Below, in pieces: positions 46,343-58,989 of a stretch of 64,000 bases of DNA. The position numbers were made by a program, and so were the translations under genes. The stretch lies in assembly GCA_037976565.1 (NCBI GenBank), contig CP137668.1, positions 8,058,496 through 8,122,495 on the forward strand, given 5' to 3'. Position 1 is the first letter of the stretch. Every line of letters begins with the position of its first letter. Source of the stretch: Mesocentrotus franciscanus (taxonomy: Eukaryota > Echinodermata > Echinoidea > Camarodonta > Strongylocentrotidae). A model generated the notes under the pieces. The model worked only from the letters and a program-made list of their open reading frames with translations, did not search any database and had not been told where the DNA came from.

Positions 46343-47225
46343 TTATTTCGAGTACTTAAGCAATAAAGATAATTTTAATTTACGTTTAAATACACGGAGA
46401 GAGGGGCTTGTAGTAATTTCGTTTGGAAGATCATTCCAAAATTTTGGACCGAAAATAAGATTGTTTTGGGGGCAAATAGAGTACGCGTTCGTGGTAAATG
46501 AAAGGAACCACTCTGCCAAGTGGGGTAATTGAAAATAATTATTCTTTTTAAATATTATCATAAAACTTTCAGGAAGTTTAGTATTGGACAATTTATATAT
46601 AAATATCCCAATATTATACAAATATAAGTCAGTTAGTTTTAATACTCTATTTGAATAAAATAGTTATATTGTGTGGGCATAGAAACCTGTTTTATTAACA
46701 ATTCTAATGGCTCGCTTTTGTATTTCAACTACTTTGTCAAGTAATAATAACGATTTATTGCCCCATGCTAAAATCCCATAGTACATGTACATGTATGACA
46801 GTATTAATGTTCCAAATGGGGTATGTAAAACAGTCAGTAGTAGGAAAAAAAACTCCTTAACCTATATAAAATTCCAGTATTTCTAGAAATTAAATTAAAT
46901 CCAAGATAGATTACTACTAATATATAAGCCTAGGAACTTAATAGTATCCACTGGTTGTAAATTAATATTGCAAATTAGAATATGTCCAGGGAGTGAATTT
47001 ATCGTGTTACTAAAGACCATATATTGTGTTTTAACAATATTTAATGACAATTTATTTAAATGAATCCATTTCTGAACAAATTTCATTTCATTATTAACTA
47101 TATTCAATAAGGCCTCTGGTTCACGATGTGAATCAAAAAGGTTGGAATCGTCCGCAAAAAGTATAAAAGATGGTATTTGAGAAGCATTAGGAAAGTCATT
47201 CATGTATATAATAAAAATAATATAT
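46343..47225 (-). mobile_element. 5'-truncated LINE fragment, reverse transcriptase C-terminal part
   Basis: Read on the minus strand it begins within the reverse transcriptase (IYMNDFPNAS), keeps an intact catalytic FADDSNLFDS at about 47150, then LSLNIVKTQYMVFSN and TIKFLGLYISSNLSW. After a frameshift it continues with YYGILAWGNKS, VEIQKRAIRIVNK, then FGPKFWNDLPNEI and KRKLKLSLLLKYSK before a stop. It is a different family from the LINE at 21 kb. The truncation is the usual result of incomplete reverse transcription. Confidence 0.9.
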
Positions 47226-47229
47226 ATAT

Positions 47230-48450
47230 TTAGCCTCCAAGTTTAAAAAGCTAAAGACAGAAGTATGCAGAGTCCATCCAGTTTCATTTAAACAAAAAGA
47301 GATGATTGGTACCTTTAAAGTTCACCAGCCAACATTGCATTCTATCTTGTATCACAAGCATGGGGAATATTTAAAGATAAGTGGTGATTATCGTGGTAAT
47401 AAGATTCTTTCTCAGCAGTAATTGGCTACATCTTCTGGTTATCAGTATTTTCATTAGCTTACAATGCTCCAGACAACATTCCACTGTATTGAGGTCCATC
47501 AAGTCCTTTGAATCAAATTTAATTTAATGATGCCAGTGGTTTAATTGGAAAAGATTCACTTGGGAATGTGTGTGTAAATTATATTATTATATTTTAGTGC
47601 ATGTAATTGAGATCAAGAGGTAACGATGGAAAGGGTCGTTGAATTCCATAATTAGGAATTATTCTATGTGGAAACTCGTCTCTCTCTTTGAATTTTTTGT
47701 TTTTGGACAAGTCTTAATACCTTAATTTTGAAACTTGTGCATGTTGACTTTCGAAGTAAAACTTCAGAGAAGTCAGTGAATTAAATCATTAGATTTATAA
47801 ATCAACATAGGTTGATCTGTACGGAATAACTATTATAAAAAAAAACATATATTGATAGGGCCAATGTGGTCATGTGACAGTATACAATGGTATATATTTC
47901 ATGCTTTCCTGCAGCACAAAACCAGTCACTGTTTCTACCGGCGGATGTCGAGATTGAATTAGAGATAGATCATTATGATTTTGGGTCAACCTGATTTTCT
48001 ATAATTGCTCAGATGAATCATTTTAGATTTGTAATTGTGATGAGGTTTTAGTTTTCATGAATCAGATTGGGGTTTCTTGTAGAAAGACGTTCATTCAACT
48101 ACCGCCACGCTTGTAATCATATCAAATTTATGCTCTGGAGATTTGAGAGAAAGCAAAAGGGCAAATGTTTCTTTGGATTCCGTTTCATAATGCACATTTT
48201 TTGTTCTAACTGTTTTCATTCCATTTATGTACGTTTATGACTCTGCCTTGTTTTGTGTGTGTCTGGAGCCACAAATCTCTGTTTGTCTTCATCTCAATTT
48301 TATGATATATAATTTCCTTTTCTCCTCTTTATCCACTCAAAGAATACCTTTCCCCTTTTTACATTCTAAGGAAAATTACAAACATGATAAGTAGCTTGTT
48401 CCCATTGCACGCCAGCCTGTTTTGCAAATAGTATCTATCAAGATACAAAT
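47230..48450. other. Non-repetitive sequence, no recognised gene
   Basis: Balanced-complexity DNA without long open frames or repeat pairs. It may be intronic or intergenic. Confidence 0.45.
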
Positions 48451-48842
48451 AACTTTTGTTTTGTTTCCTATCAGGAATGAAATGGGATAAAGATCTTTAT
48501 CTTCTCAAACTCTCTTTCTGTCTATTTCTTTATCTCTCCACTTTAATATCTTATGCACCTCTATCAGTTGTGTGTATAACTCTATTTCTCTATTTATATT
48601 TTTGTCTCTATCTCAAATTCTTGATTTCTTTTTTATTTTACTGTCATTCTATCTCTCTTTCTCTTTCTCTTTCTCTTCTTTCATGTTGTGTAGTTTTATC
48701 TGTGTGTGCTTGTGCATCTTCAAGGCTTGTTATCAGGTGACACGTCATCAACATCACATGACTCAGTGACCCTCAATGCCACCTGACTTGATGTCCCTGT
48801 ATGTCACATGAGCTTTGTTATGATTGTACCAATCAGCTGTTG

Positions 48843-48912
48843 AGAGCCAGAAGGGTGTTAGTGTTACATTAACGTACATTACTTAACTTCCCTCTGGCTG
48901 AAAATAGACAGA
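48843..48912. repeat. Short hairpin repeat, copy 3 (AGCCAGAAGGG)
   Basis: AGCCAGAAGGGTGTTAGTG pairs with CTTAACTTCCCTCTGGCT around ACGT, followed by GAAAATAGACAGA. The most complete outer stem of the family. Confidence 0.65.
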
Positions 48913-49003
48913 TTTTTTATTTTATCTCATATCATATATGACGTGAGAGCACAAAAGCAAGGACATTTTACCTGAAGAATGCAGTAAAAAAAAAAGCAGT
49001 GCA

Positions 49004-49541
49004 TTAAAGGTACTATATCCCATTTGCAGGCCAAAAAAATGAAAAGGTTAAATTCTAACGGCATTTGAAAGACAATACTAATTTAGAACTTCCCTAAAAA
49101 AAAGGGGACTTGAAAATGTCTTTAAGTGGGAAAATAACGACTATTAGTTGTCGAATCGACTTAGGAGCTATAGAGCCAGTAAGTAATAGTCTGATTTTTC
49201 AGACCATTGTACCGAATGGTCGTACGTTTTATGCTGCGCAAAGATTCAATCAGTTTAATTTTGGCCATTACAAGAAGTGGGTTATTGATGTAGACAAATG
49301 CTCATGTACCCTTTACAGCTCATTTTATGTATGTTATTACCAAAGATGAAAAAGCCAGTCAGTCACTCAATAGTGTCTGACAGTGAAGTCTAGCAAGTAA
49401 ATGGGTTTCCTTGCATAATTTGAATATTAGGACACTGCTAACGTTTAAATTTCACAGATAGGACATACATGACATATTCATAATTCCTGCAAAGTTCTAC
49501 AGAATTTGATGTTGGCTGCAAAAGGGATATAGTATCTTTAA
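49004..49541 (-). mobile_element. TTAA-flanked inverted-repeat element, family A copy 3
   Basis: TTAA then AGGTACTATATCCCATTTGC at the left; AAAAGGGATATAGTATCT then TTAA at the right. It lies in the opposite orientation to the copies at 91 and 3964. The frame at 49110-49349 is part of the repeat. Confidence 0.85.
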
Positions 49542-49564
49542 TTGGCTTCTGTATGGTATTCATG

Positions 49565-49566
<2 letters not shown>

Positions 49567-49605
<39 letters not shown>

Positions 49606-49612
49606 CTTTTTC
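49567..49612 (+). repeat. (CT)n microsatellite
   Basis: CT repeat directly beyond the family A element. Confidence 0.9.
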
Positions 49613-50804
49613 ATACTGCAGGAGTAAGTGTTTTACTAAGATTTGTCTCAAGGACTAATTATGTACAATAATTATGATGCATACATGTATAAAAAGTATG
49701 AGATATCATACACTAAATGAGTGCAAATAGACTAGATGACAGACAGATACAAAAGCTTCCCCTCATTTTCCTCCTAAATATTCTCTCCCTTTGGGGGTTG
49801 TAATCTACACCTCTCCCACACCTCTCAGTTTATGTCTGGCTCTCTTGATTTCTCAATGATATACCTTAGAGACTGAGAGGGATAGAGCAGGGGATAGAGA
49901 GAGATATAGGAAGGTAAGGAGAGGGAGAGAGAGAGAGAGAGAGAGAGATCATGAAAGGGGGAGAAAGAAAGGGGAGGGGAGTGGCTCCAAGCTTCCAAGA
50001 CATTATTTACACCTAATAATAACAAACCCATCCCTATGAATTGAATAATAATCTCCAAAGGAAAACAAATCAATTGAGAATCAAGCCAAGTGGAAAGAGG
50101 ATGAAATGGGATTAAGTTGCTTTGTTATATAGCTGTGAAGAGGGACCAATTCAACGTCTAGCTTTCTAAAGAGCCATATACTAAATAGGCTTCCGTTTTT
50201 AAGCGAAGCACAGTATAAGGTGGGATAAGGCATAAATTATCTACAGAAATTCTTTGGAAGCATGGAAAAAGAAAATTAGTTAAGTCTACAAACATATAGT
50301 AGCAGGACTGTAGTAGGTCCATGGTTTCACCCAACAAATAGATAGTGTATTTAATCTATAAAGATTCAGAAATTAAACCAGAATTTTGAAATAACAATTG
50401 ATTTAAACTTAGATGGAGAGTTCATAAATTTGCTTCAGGCTTGTACGTTGCATTAATTTCTTTCTCTTCATTAGGGGGTTTATATTTCAAATTAAAAGGT
50501 AATGTTATAGCTAGCTAATCAAAGAGCTCGTCCACCTATAAATGAGTTCTTAATTTTAGTCACTTCCCCTTTCAATTCCCTCTTGGTACAATGGGGAAGA
50601 CGAGCTATTTGAGATGTCATTATCCCTTTCACACCAGCTGAATTTGAAGTCCTTTTGTATGACTTTATCATAAGAAATAGATTTAATCAATGTTCAGAAT
50701 GCGTCTTGAATCAATAAGCAATTTCCTTGGGATTTGAAGAGGTTTACCTTAATTGATCAAAGAGAATTGATGATACTTGAACTGACAGTATATATATATA
50801 TATA

Positions 50805-50979
50805 TACAGTCAAACCTGCTTTAGTGACCACCTGTCTACAAAGACCACATTTTTTGTTTCCCTTGAAAATAGTTCCTCATTGAAACATGTACTAAAGGAA
50901 CCTGTCTACAAAGACCACCTGTCTACAAAGACCACTTTTTGTGTTTCCCTTGGGCGGTCGCTACAGACAGGTTTGACTA
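50805..50979. repeat. Inverted-repeat element (CAGTCAAACCTG)
   Basis: CAGTCAAACCTG at the left faces CAGGTTTGACTA at the right. Inside, CTGTCTACAAAGACCAC occurs three times. The end sequence resembles a widespread invertebrate miniature-element type, from memory and not checked. Confidence 0.7.
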
Positions 50980-51336
50980 TGTTGTAATCTTAATTCATTC
51001 TCCACTCACGTCAAACTGTATCTAATGTATCTTTGAGGCTGATATTACTTGCAATTTAGAATATAACAAGATCAAAACATTGGTCAAAACCTTTTATGGG
51101 CAGCAAGATGAAAGAAAGAAAAAATAAAATATTTGCAGAATTAAATCCACAAGAAAAGACTTGATTGATATTTGAAGTAAGATTTCAAACTCCATTTCAG
51201 TAAAGACACTTTTTTTATCATGATTTTGTTTTTTAGATTTCTCAGACAAAACAAATACAATAAAAGAAAAAAATTCATGAAAAGAAAGAATGCAACCAAG
51301 CAACAAGATTCTAAAGAAGAAAAAAAAGACGGAACA

Positions 51337-51337
51337 G

Positions 51338-51376
<39 letters not shown>
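51337..51376 (+). repeat. (GA)n microsatellite
   Basis: About 18 GA units. Confidence 0.9.
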
Positions 51377-51378
<2 letters not shown>

Positions 51379-51436
51379 AGACCCAGATGGCAGGGGAGTG
51401 GTTCATTTTTTTTGGTACCCGAAACCAGGCTATGAT

Positions 51437-51890
51437 TCCATTATAATTTCTATTAGAATGGGGAATGGAAAATATCTATGAATTCCCAAACCAAAAAGAT
51501 TCAGCAGCATTGATGGGGCCTTCCTGCTTCTATGACCTGCTATTTATCCTGCCATTGCTTACAATATAAGATCCTTCTTTTGAGGAGAAGTGAGTTAAGA
51601 GGATTCCTTATCCGATAATTACGATAATTACCGCAATCAAGTACCCTAATCCATTTAGAGCTCATACTTCTTTTAGGCTGCGGCCTGAGTTTTATCCAGC
51701 AGTTAGGGACTATATGAGCATGTAATGACTCGGTTAAAAGGCTGTAATAGGAAATACATCAAGATTTAGCTGGGGATTGTGGTTTCATCGGAGAAGAGCT
51801 GGAGCACCAAGTGGAGTACTAAGGAGTCTAGAGAGCTTTTTTAAAACAGAAAACTATCGACTACCGGTATATGACCGGTATATGAGAAAG
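51437..51890. other. Mixed-complexity non-coding segment
   Basis: No coding potential. It has several AT-core motifs (GATAATTACGATAATTACCG) of the kind bound by homeodomain proteins, but such sites are frequent by chance. Confidence 0.3.
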
Positions 51891-52004
51891 AGAGAGAGAG
51901 AGAGATATTTCTTCCTTGTCTTTACTTTCCAAAATTAATTCTATAACTTTTACTATACTGCTTCTTCTGTGGCTACTGTTGCTGTTATTGTTCCTATTGA
52001 GCTA

Positions 52005-52140
52005 CGACAACACCAACAACAACAAGATCAACAACAACAACCAGACTACTACTACTACTGGCATTACAACTACTACTTAATTCTACTTCTTCTTTTTCTT
52101 CTGCTTCTTCTACTACTAGTACTACCACTACCACCCTAAC
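52005..52140 (+). repeat. (AAC)n and (ACT)n microsatellites
   Basis: AAC/ACC units at 52006-52041, ACT units near 52046-52076 and 52110-52135, TTC between. Confidence 0.85.
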
Positions 52141-52875
52141 TCCAGTCTTGCAACTTTTTGTGCCACTACTAAATTTACTATTGATTAACATTTGTTTGAT
52201 TCTTCAAATCAGAATTGTAAACATAGAATGTCAAAAGTACCTTGTTGAATGTTTGGGAATTCATATGGAACTCCTAGTATGAAGCAAATATCAAAATGAT
52301 AAATGATAAATGATATTCTGAACAGGAAGAGAAAAGCAGGAAATGGCATTAATTTAGATTTATGCTACTGGAACATGTTTTCTATGTATAATTCCCATGA
52401 TAAATCAGTAGCTATGTGAGGGCTTCATTTCTTTATAATGTGATTTTAGAGTCCTGTATACAAGAGATGAGACATAACAAGGCTTTTTTTTTGTATGGCA
52501 TTCCATTGGAGGCTTACAATGGGATACTAAGCATTAGACATTTATCAGACTCTGGAAAAGAGAATGGTTGAAAGATTAATGAAGAAAGGGTGGAAAAGAA
52601 GAATTGATAGGTATTGATAGGGCAGAAATGTGGAAGGTCACAGAAATTCCTAAGGAGGAAGATGAGAATAAAGGATTTGATGGAGGCACAAGTATAATTA
52701 CCTAGGTATATACCTATAGGCAATATAGTCATGTATGTAAATGGAAGTTGATGGGTAGAAACATATAGGTAGATCATACCATAGATGTAAAATATGTATA
52801 TAAAGATAGATAGATATATGACTAGATTCATAGAAAACCTGTTGAATATAGCATATAAGATGGATTTTAGGTCTA

Positions 52876-53263
52876 TTAAAGGCATCGTTTAACAATGTTA
52901 AATCTGAGATGCACGGCCCTACGTGTTATCAGTGTCTGTGATATGGTGTAATATTGAAGCCCTAAAAAAAAAATCGCTCTTCAAAATGATCAAGAAGTGC
53001 CTCAGAAAAGTAAAAATCTGTGAGTGACTGGTTTAACCATACTCGTTTTCCCCAATAGATTGTAGTGTTATGAAAACCGTTAGGAAAACGCAAAATTTGG
53101 TTTCGATTTCAAATCATAAATATCTTGATAATCAGACGGTCGATCGGCTTGTAAAAGTCATGGGGTTCCTGACTGACATAAAGGTTTATAATTATCATGG
53201 CAGCATGAGCTAAATCCAGGATTTCGTTTCAGAATCTGAGACAAAGTTACCGGATCCCTTTAA
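52876..53263 (+). mobile_element. TTAA-flanked element, family F copy 1
   Basis: Starts TTAAAGGCATCGTTTAACAA and ends CGGATCCCTTTAA; a shorter inverted match at the tips (TTAAAGG) and TTAA borders. The body is repeated in reverse at 61970-62346. Non-coding. Confidence 0.75.
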
Positions 53264-54009
53264 ATGAAATGATAGAGAAGAGCAAATATTTGAGGCTTAT
53301 GAAAAATACAAAGTACTTTAAAGCCCAGAGTGTTGCAAACAAATAGGAAATATATCAATATTTGCTGCCGGAAAAAAACTTTTTGAAGGTATTATCTTGG
53401 GTTTTGTTGATATTTATGCAGCCTACACGTGTACATGTGTACTAAAGTGACATAATAGAGAAAACATATTAACTTGCAGTTATTGCCAAACTCCATTTTA
53501 TTAGATCATGAAAAAAGAGGTCACAATTGCAGATCAAATAGTGAATTGTTCAGTTTAGAAAAAGCAGACTGAATTTAGTGATTTAGCACCATCACAAGCA
53601 GTAAATTACTACAGGAGTGGCTGATAAATTGCTGCCATAGATGTCATTGTGGCATAGTAATAGCAGTCATGGATATTGTCAGCATTGTATCCCAAATTGC
53701 TCCTCACAAGTGAGATGGAATGTGATATACATGTAGGAATGTGAATTGATATATTGTGTAATAGTTGATCCATTTTATAATGGGTCTTAATGGCAATTTA
53801 AAGGTAATTTGAAGTCCCAAATTGTCTGAACATTGCAAAGTTCCTTCTATCTTTCACTACTTTGTAACTTTCAAATGTGAATGAGAGTTGTATATTAATG
53901 CAGTTTCCATACATTTGCAGTTATTCAGATAATTGAAATAACTTCATACTATTTACTCTTCTGTAGAGTGTGTTCATATATTAGATATATGGTATAGTTT
54001 AGACAGTAT

Positions 54010-54178
54010 TGATTTTTGCTGCATTTTTCATTGGTAATTATTTACTATGTTTTGTAATACTATTGTACATGTATAAATATACATCACTGTACCTTTGTAA
54101 ATTGACCCTTTCAGCCTTGTGCTGCTGGTCGATCATTATATACCAATAAATAAATAAATAAATAAAATAAAAATAATC
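54010..54178 (+). mobile_element. LINE 3'-end fragment with (AAAT)n tail
   Basis: AATTGACCCTTTCAGCCTTG then TGCTGCTGGTCG leads to ATACCAATAAATAAATAAAT. The layout (AT-rich 3' UTR, GACC...GGTC stem, then AAAT repeats) is that of a LINE 3' terminus. No coding part. Confidence 0.6.
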
Positions 54179-55565
54179 TTAAGTTGATTGCAACCAGTAA
54201 TAACCTTTTGTAATGATACAAGAAAGAACAAAATTTACCAAAACACAAGTAAATTCAGGGCAAAGCAATTACTTCATGAAATACATCTTTATAAACCTAT
54301 TGCATGTTTTGATATCCTTTATCATATATGTTATGATATACCAATAATGAAAGCGCAAAAAATTGATAATTGTGTGCAACTTGTACGGGTTTCAATTTTT
54401 TTGCATGGTTAATTCAGGGGTTTTTATAAACAGGAACTAAAAATATACTTGCACTATTCTAAGGTCGATAGGGATATGGTACATTTTTTTTGCTGTCTAA
54501 AATATATTTAAAATGCAAACATATCCGTACATTCAGTTCTATTTTTCACATTGTATTTCATGGGAAGGAAAGGATTTTCCTATAACAGTTACTTTCTCCT
54601 ACATATAAGCATGTTTCTAAATAATTATTTGCACAGCCCTTCCAAGTAGAGTGCACCACTTTCCTTAAGCCAAGTCTGAAGAGGCAGTATTGTTGCAAAT
54701 GCCAGTCTTAAGTTTGTTTTACTAGATTAAATACTTGGAGTGCTCTTCAGTGGATTATTTGCAGAAGGATGTTGTAGCAACCGATCTGTGAACCTCTTTC
54801 AATCCATCAAGAGTAACACCACATTGATCATTTGCTGAGTGAATTAATTACTAGTTTGCATAGAGGGGGAACACTTGCAGTGATAGAAAGAGGGAAGCAT
54901 GTTTCAATCTGTAACAGAATGTGTGTAGACTCTCTAGAGCTATAGATGTGGCTTAGGGAATTAAGAGAAATTTGGAAGATCTATACAGCTTGATCCTTCA
55001 TGTGACCAGCAATCTCTAAGAATACCAGACATCACACAAGGTAAGATTCATTCCAAAAAATTGTAAAGTGCACTTTCAACAATTATTTTATTTTATACTA
55101 GAATCACTTAGAGGGAATATAAAAGAAACAACAAAATAGTTGCAACAATCTTGTCAATGATTTTTTTTTCCTGCAAGGTTCCATTCCAGTAAGAGCTGAA
55201 TAAAAATTGCAGTGTAAAACAATTTTCAAGGGTTGTCTGATAAGGATAACATTGCTGTAAACAAGTATCATAATTTTGATTTCTTGATTATTTTTTTAGG
55301 AGAATTTATATTCAATTTCATTTTGTGATTGATTGTAACTTTTTAGTTGTTGAATCAATTGCCAGTGAAAACTTTGAAAAGCAGAATCTGTCCAATAGTA
55401 AGTATTACATGAAAGTATTAGTTTATTAGTTTAGGGAATTATTTTTAAAAATAAGTTTGTAGGTACATTAGATATACAAGGTTGATACCTAATAACTTTT
55501 GTTTCTATACCCAGTAGCTTAAAGTGATACCTGAAATAATCTAAAAGGGGAATATCTTTCTGAAA

Positions 55566-55808
55566 TGTTCAATAATAATAATAATATTCAGTTCTTGTAT
55601 ACCGCGTATCACATTATATAACGTCCCTATGCGCTTCCAAAGAGCTTTGGAAACTATTACCCTAGCTTTAGCTCTGGCAGCCGTTATCAGCAGCGCACAA
55701 TGCATTTCAAGAAATAATCCTACCAGGTACCCATTTACCTCACCTGGGTCGAGTGTGGCAAATGTAGATTAATATCTTGCCAAAGGACATTAGTGCCGTT
55801 AATTAATG
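55566..55808 (+). repeat. Interspersed repeat (SINE-like or LINE-tail type)
   Basis: Starts with an AAT run, then includes CTTGTATACCGCG, GCGCTTCCAAAGAGC, TACCAGGTACCCATTTACCT then CACCTGGGTCGAGTGTGGC and TTGCCAAAGGACATTA. This string of motifs is characteristic of a dispersed marine-animal repeat from memory; no RNA polymerase III boxes were identified. Confidence 0.5.
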
Positions 55809-55818
55809 ATGTGACTTG

Positions 55819-55900
55819 GAGAGAGAGAGAGAGAGGGGAGAAAGAGAGAGAGAGAGGGAGAAAGAGAAAGAGAGAGAGGGAAGGAAGTGGGAGGGGAGGA
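55819..55900 (+). repeat. (GA)n purine tract
   Basis: Directly follows the interspersed repeat. Confidence 0.9.
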
Positions 55901-56555
55901 ACAAGATATTCCTTTTATATGCATCCAAAATATAGTGAGTAAAAAGAAATATTCAATTCAAAGTGTTTAAAAACAAAGTGATTACATGCCTGATCTCAGG
56001 TGACAGAAAAAGTGCATGATCATTACTCAGCGATCAGAAATGTCAAAATGCTTTAAATATAGCCATCAAACACATATTTTATCGCTGGAGTCTCACCGTG
56101 ACCAAGTAAAAATTGCGGCTGGATGATTTTGATTAGTACCGACATATCAGGAGAGAGGCTATATCCTGACGGGACAGAATTAATGGTCGGAAGCTGTTAG
56201 CAGACCCTAAGTTATTTTTTACAAACTTTTCACACCACGATGGATTTGTCTTGTTCTGTCAGTTCACTAGACCTACAAGCATAGTGTGAGTGAACCTGTA
56301 TACAAAAACAGGAAGAAGTTTTTACTATGGTCCCCTTAAAAAGTGGTGGAATTTATTGACTCAGGATGTCAAAATTGCCTTCAATTTCTAAGTTTATCAA
56401 ATCAGGGGCATTTGAAGATTTCAGAATGTGCACTAATCTAATACTGTTGGAAATGGTTATGAAAATGAAACATATTACATAACTGACTGTCAGTTTAACA
56501 ATGGGACAATGACTCAAAATCCCTATTTGATGGATTTGACACAAGAAGTTGCATC

Positions 56556-57416
56556 ACAAAATGTTGACAAAGTGATTTGTAGGCATGACTAGATGTAAAT
56601 ATTGGCAGCAAAACCCCTCTTGGGTCCAAACGTGAGAGACAGAGGGAAACTGATATATTTTCTAATTATTTTCTCTTTTAGAGATGGACAAAACATCTCA
56701 CATTTTAATAAGTGGGCAGAATTATTTAAAGGGATAGTTGAGTTCTTGTTTAAGACCACAAATGCCTTCAAAGTGCATGGTTATTGCTCTTATTCTTATT
56801 TATGACATTTCTAGTGCCCTTTTAGAACCTAAAATTGCTATGAAGGTAATTTTAGATCCCAAAATGTGTGAATTTAGATTGAATATGATCATATCAATCC
56901 AGCTCCACTTTCAAAAAAATACGGTGACAATACACGGGCGTGGGCCAGCTGGTTGTGCGTATTATAACCAACACGAAAAAGCCAACAAAAACCAATATTG
57001 GCATCGGCTGGAATAAAACATATAAGGCGCTAATTTTGTTTTTCAACGTCTGGTTCAAAATTACTGAATATTTGTGTCCCACCAGAAATATTAGAAATGG
57101 TTATATTTATGGATGTTTCAGCCGTCTCTGAACCGATTTTGATCAAACAAAGATGATTTTGTCATTTAAATTGTATATTCTGTCAAGTTTGACACTCAGT
57201 TTTTCATTATCTCACAAAATTTTTTTTTTTTTGTAGTGCCCTCTGCAACAAAACTCCCATTTTTACATTGCAGCACTATGTACTGTATATCTTTCAAACA
57301 TTTCTTTACGTCACAAAATTTTGGCAAACTAATTTGTAGACGTGACTAGATGTAAATATTGGCTGCTAAATTCCTCATGGGTCCCAACTCAAGAGGGACT
57401 GGGATAAACTAATTTT
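56556..57416 (+). repeat. Diverged ~105-bp direct repeats flanking a family E element
   Basis: 56556-56660 and 57311-57416 share GACTAGATGTAAATATTGGC and surrounding bases (CACAAAATnTTG at the start). The family E copy lies between them. The flanks are too long and diverged to be a target duplication. Confidence 0.75.
56726..57265 (+). mobile_element. TTAA-flanked inverted-repeat element, family E copy 2
   Basis: Starts TTAAAGGGATAGTTGAGTTC like 35040. The right end (CTGCAACAAAACTCCCATTT) has decayed and the second TTAA is gone. The interior is ~90% alike by eye. Confidence 0.8.
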
Positions 57417-58009
57417 CCATGAAAACCAGAAGGAAAATGCCATCATAAAATTATTAAATGTCATATCAATTTTTATCTGAGGAGTAGAATAGCACGTCAC
57501 CGCCTAATGAGTGTGGTCAGAAAAAGTGTATGTGAACTTTAGAAATTGATTTCAGCATTATGATTTTGTACCCTAGTGGTGAAGCCTTGGTCAGTATATA
57601 CTTCAAAATAATGTGTCATAGGGCAAATTCAACTTACACAAACATCCTGTGGTCAGTTTATACATTGATCCCACCAGACTATTTTAATGCCCTGTTTAAA
57701 GCAATGTAGAATGATGGCATAATGCCTTATTGAAAAACATGCTAATATTTTCAAAAGAGCAATGACTACTTCTTCTATCCATAAGCATATTCAAAGGTCT
57801 GTTAGAATTAATTTTGAATCATGAATTTAAATATGAATGTATTTCCACGAAAGTTAGGAATTAGGCACATGAAAATATTCATGAATTCTATACCAAAATG
57901 TTTCATTTGAGACAGGGAGATGCAAAAATAAATGTACCGTCATAAATCAGACTTGTTTTATGCGACTACAAAATACAAGTGCACATGTACATGCTTACAA
58001 GTAATTTAA

Positions 58010-58480
58010 GAAACCAGGGGACCTACAACTGTAAATCCTGTCTGAGAGACGTGGTCACTTGGTGGTTGATAATTCATAATTACCAAGGGGATTTTGTTAT
58101 CAACTAAGTTTTGAACTAAGAGCCTCCCGTGTACTTCCAAGACTGCTCTCTCCACTGACCGTTCATGCTTCATCAAAATATATCTCTCTTATAAGAGGAG
58201 AACTTTCTTTAATCTGATGTGTGTTCTCTGGCCAAATATACATCATCTAAATAGACACTTCCTCAGAGTACATCGTCAATATCAGTCCCACGCATTAAGA
58301 ATTTTGGCAGGGAAATTGCGGCTTCCGAGTTTACGTTCTTGTGACCCCAATCAGATTCCTAGGTGATTTTGTCAATTAGGGATTGCAGAAGCAAGACATC
58401 ATCATAGATCAACTTCGTGTCTTGTATCCTGTGACTTTCACGTCTGTCCATCCATGAAGGTCATTTCTATAGGGAAGAAC
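58010..58480. other. Mixed-complexity non-coding segment
   Basis: No repeats or open frames. A candidate regulatory or conserved non-coding stretch only because its composition differs from the simple-sequence DNA around it. Confidence 0.25.
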
Positions 58481-58808
58481 TATTTTTGACTCCTGTTTTC
58501 AAAAGAATTTACTGGTTTGAATTTGGACAGTCGCTTTTTGTAGGGATATGGCCACAGTACAAGTTGAGTGATATGAAAGGTCTATATAGATGAGCAAGAT
58601 GTTTATTCCAGAAATGGTTCCTGAAACTAAATTTAGTTTGAGATGGTGTAGGGAGGGAGGTTGATGGACATGTATGATAGATTTTTGCATGAGATGAAGA
58701 AGATAGATGTAGATGATAGATTGTGTTATGATATGAAATAATATTTAGGGGGGAGAATGAGACCAAATATGAGAGACAGAGGGATAGTGATAGAGCCTCA
58801 TAAGAAGA

Positions 58809-58936
58809 GAATGAGAGAGAGAGAGAGAGAGTAACAGAATGGAAGGCAAAGAGGGAGAAAGAGAGAGAGAGAGGGTAAGACAGAGGGATAGATAGATAGA
58901 TAGATAGATAGAGAAAGAGAGAGAGAGAGAGAGAGG
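58809..58936 (+). repeat. (GA)n with (GATA)n core
   Basis: GATA units at 58887-58912 within GA repeats. Ser/Leu-rich minus-strand frames here are artefacts. Confidence 0.9.
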
Positions 58937-58989
58937 GGATGGGGAAACTAAGGGGCACTTTGAAAAGTTGGACAAATTAAGTCCAATGC

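Noticed and set aside
54100..54180. AATAAA run at 54147-54175 as a polyadenylation site of a host gene
   Set aside because: It is an (AAAT)n tail following LINE-like 3' sequence, and no coding exon precedes it.
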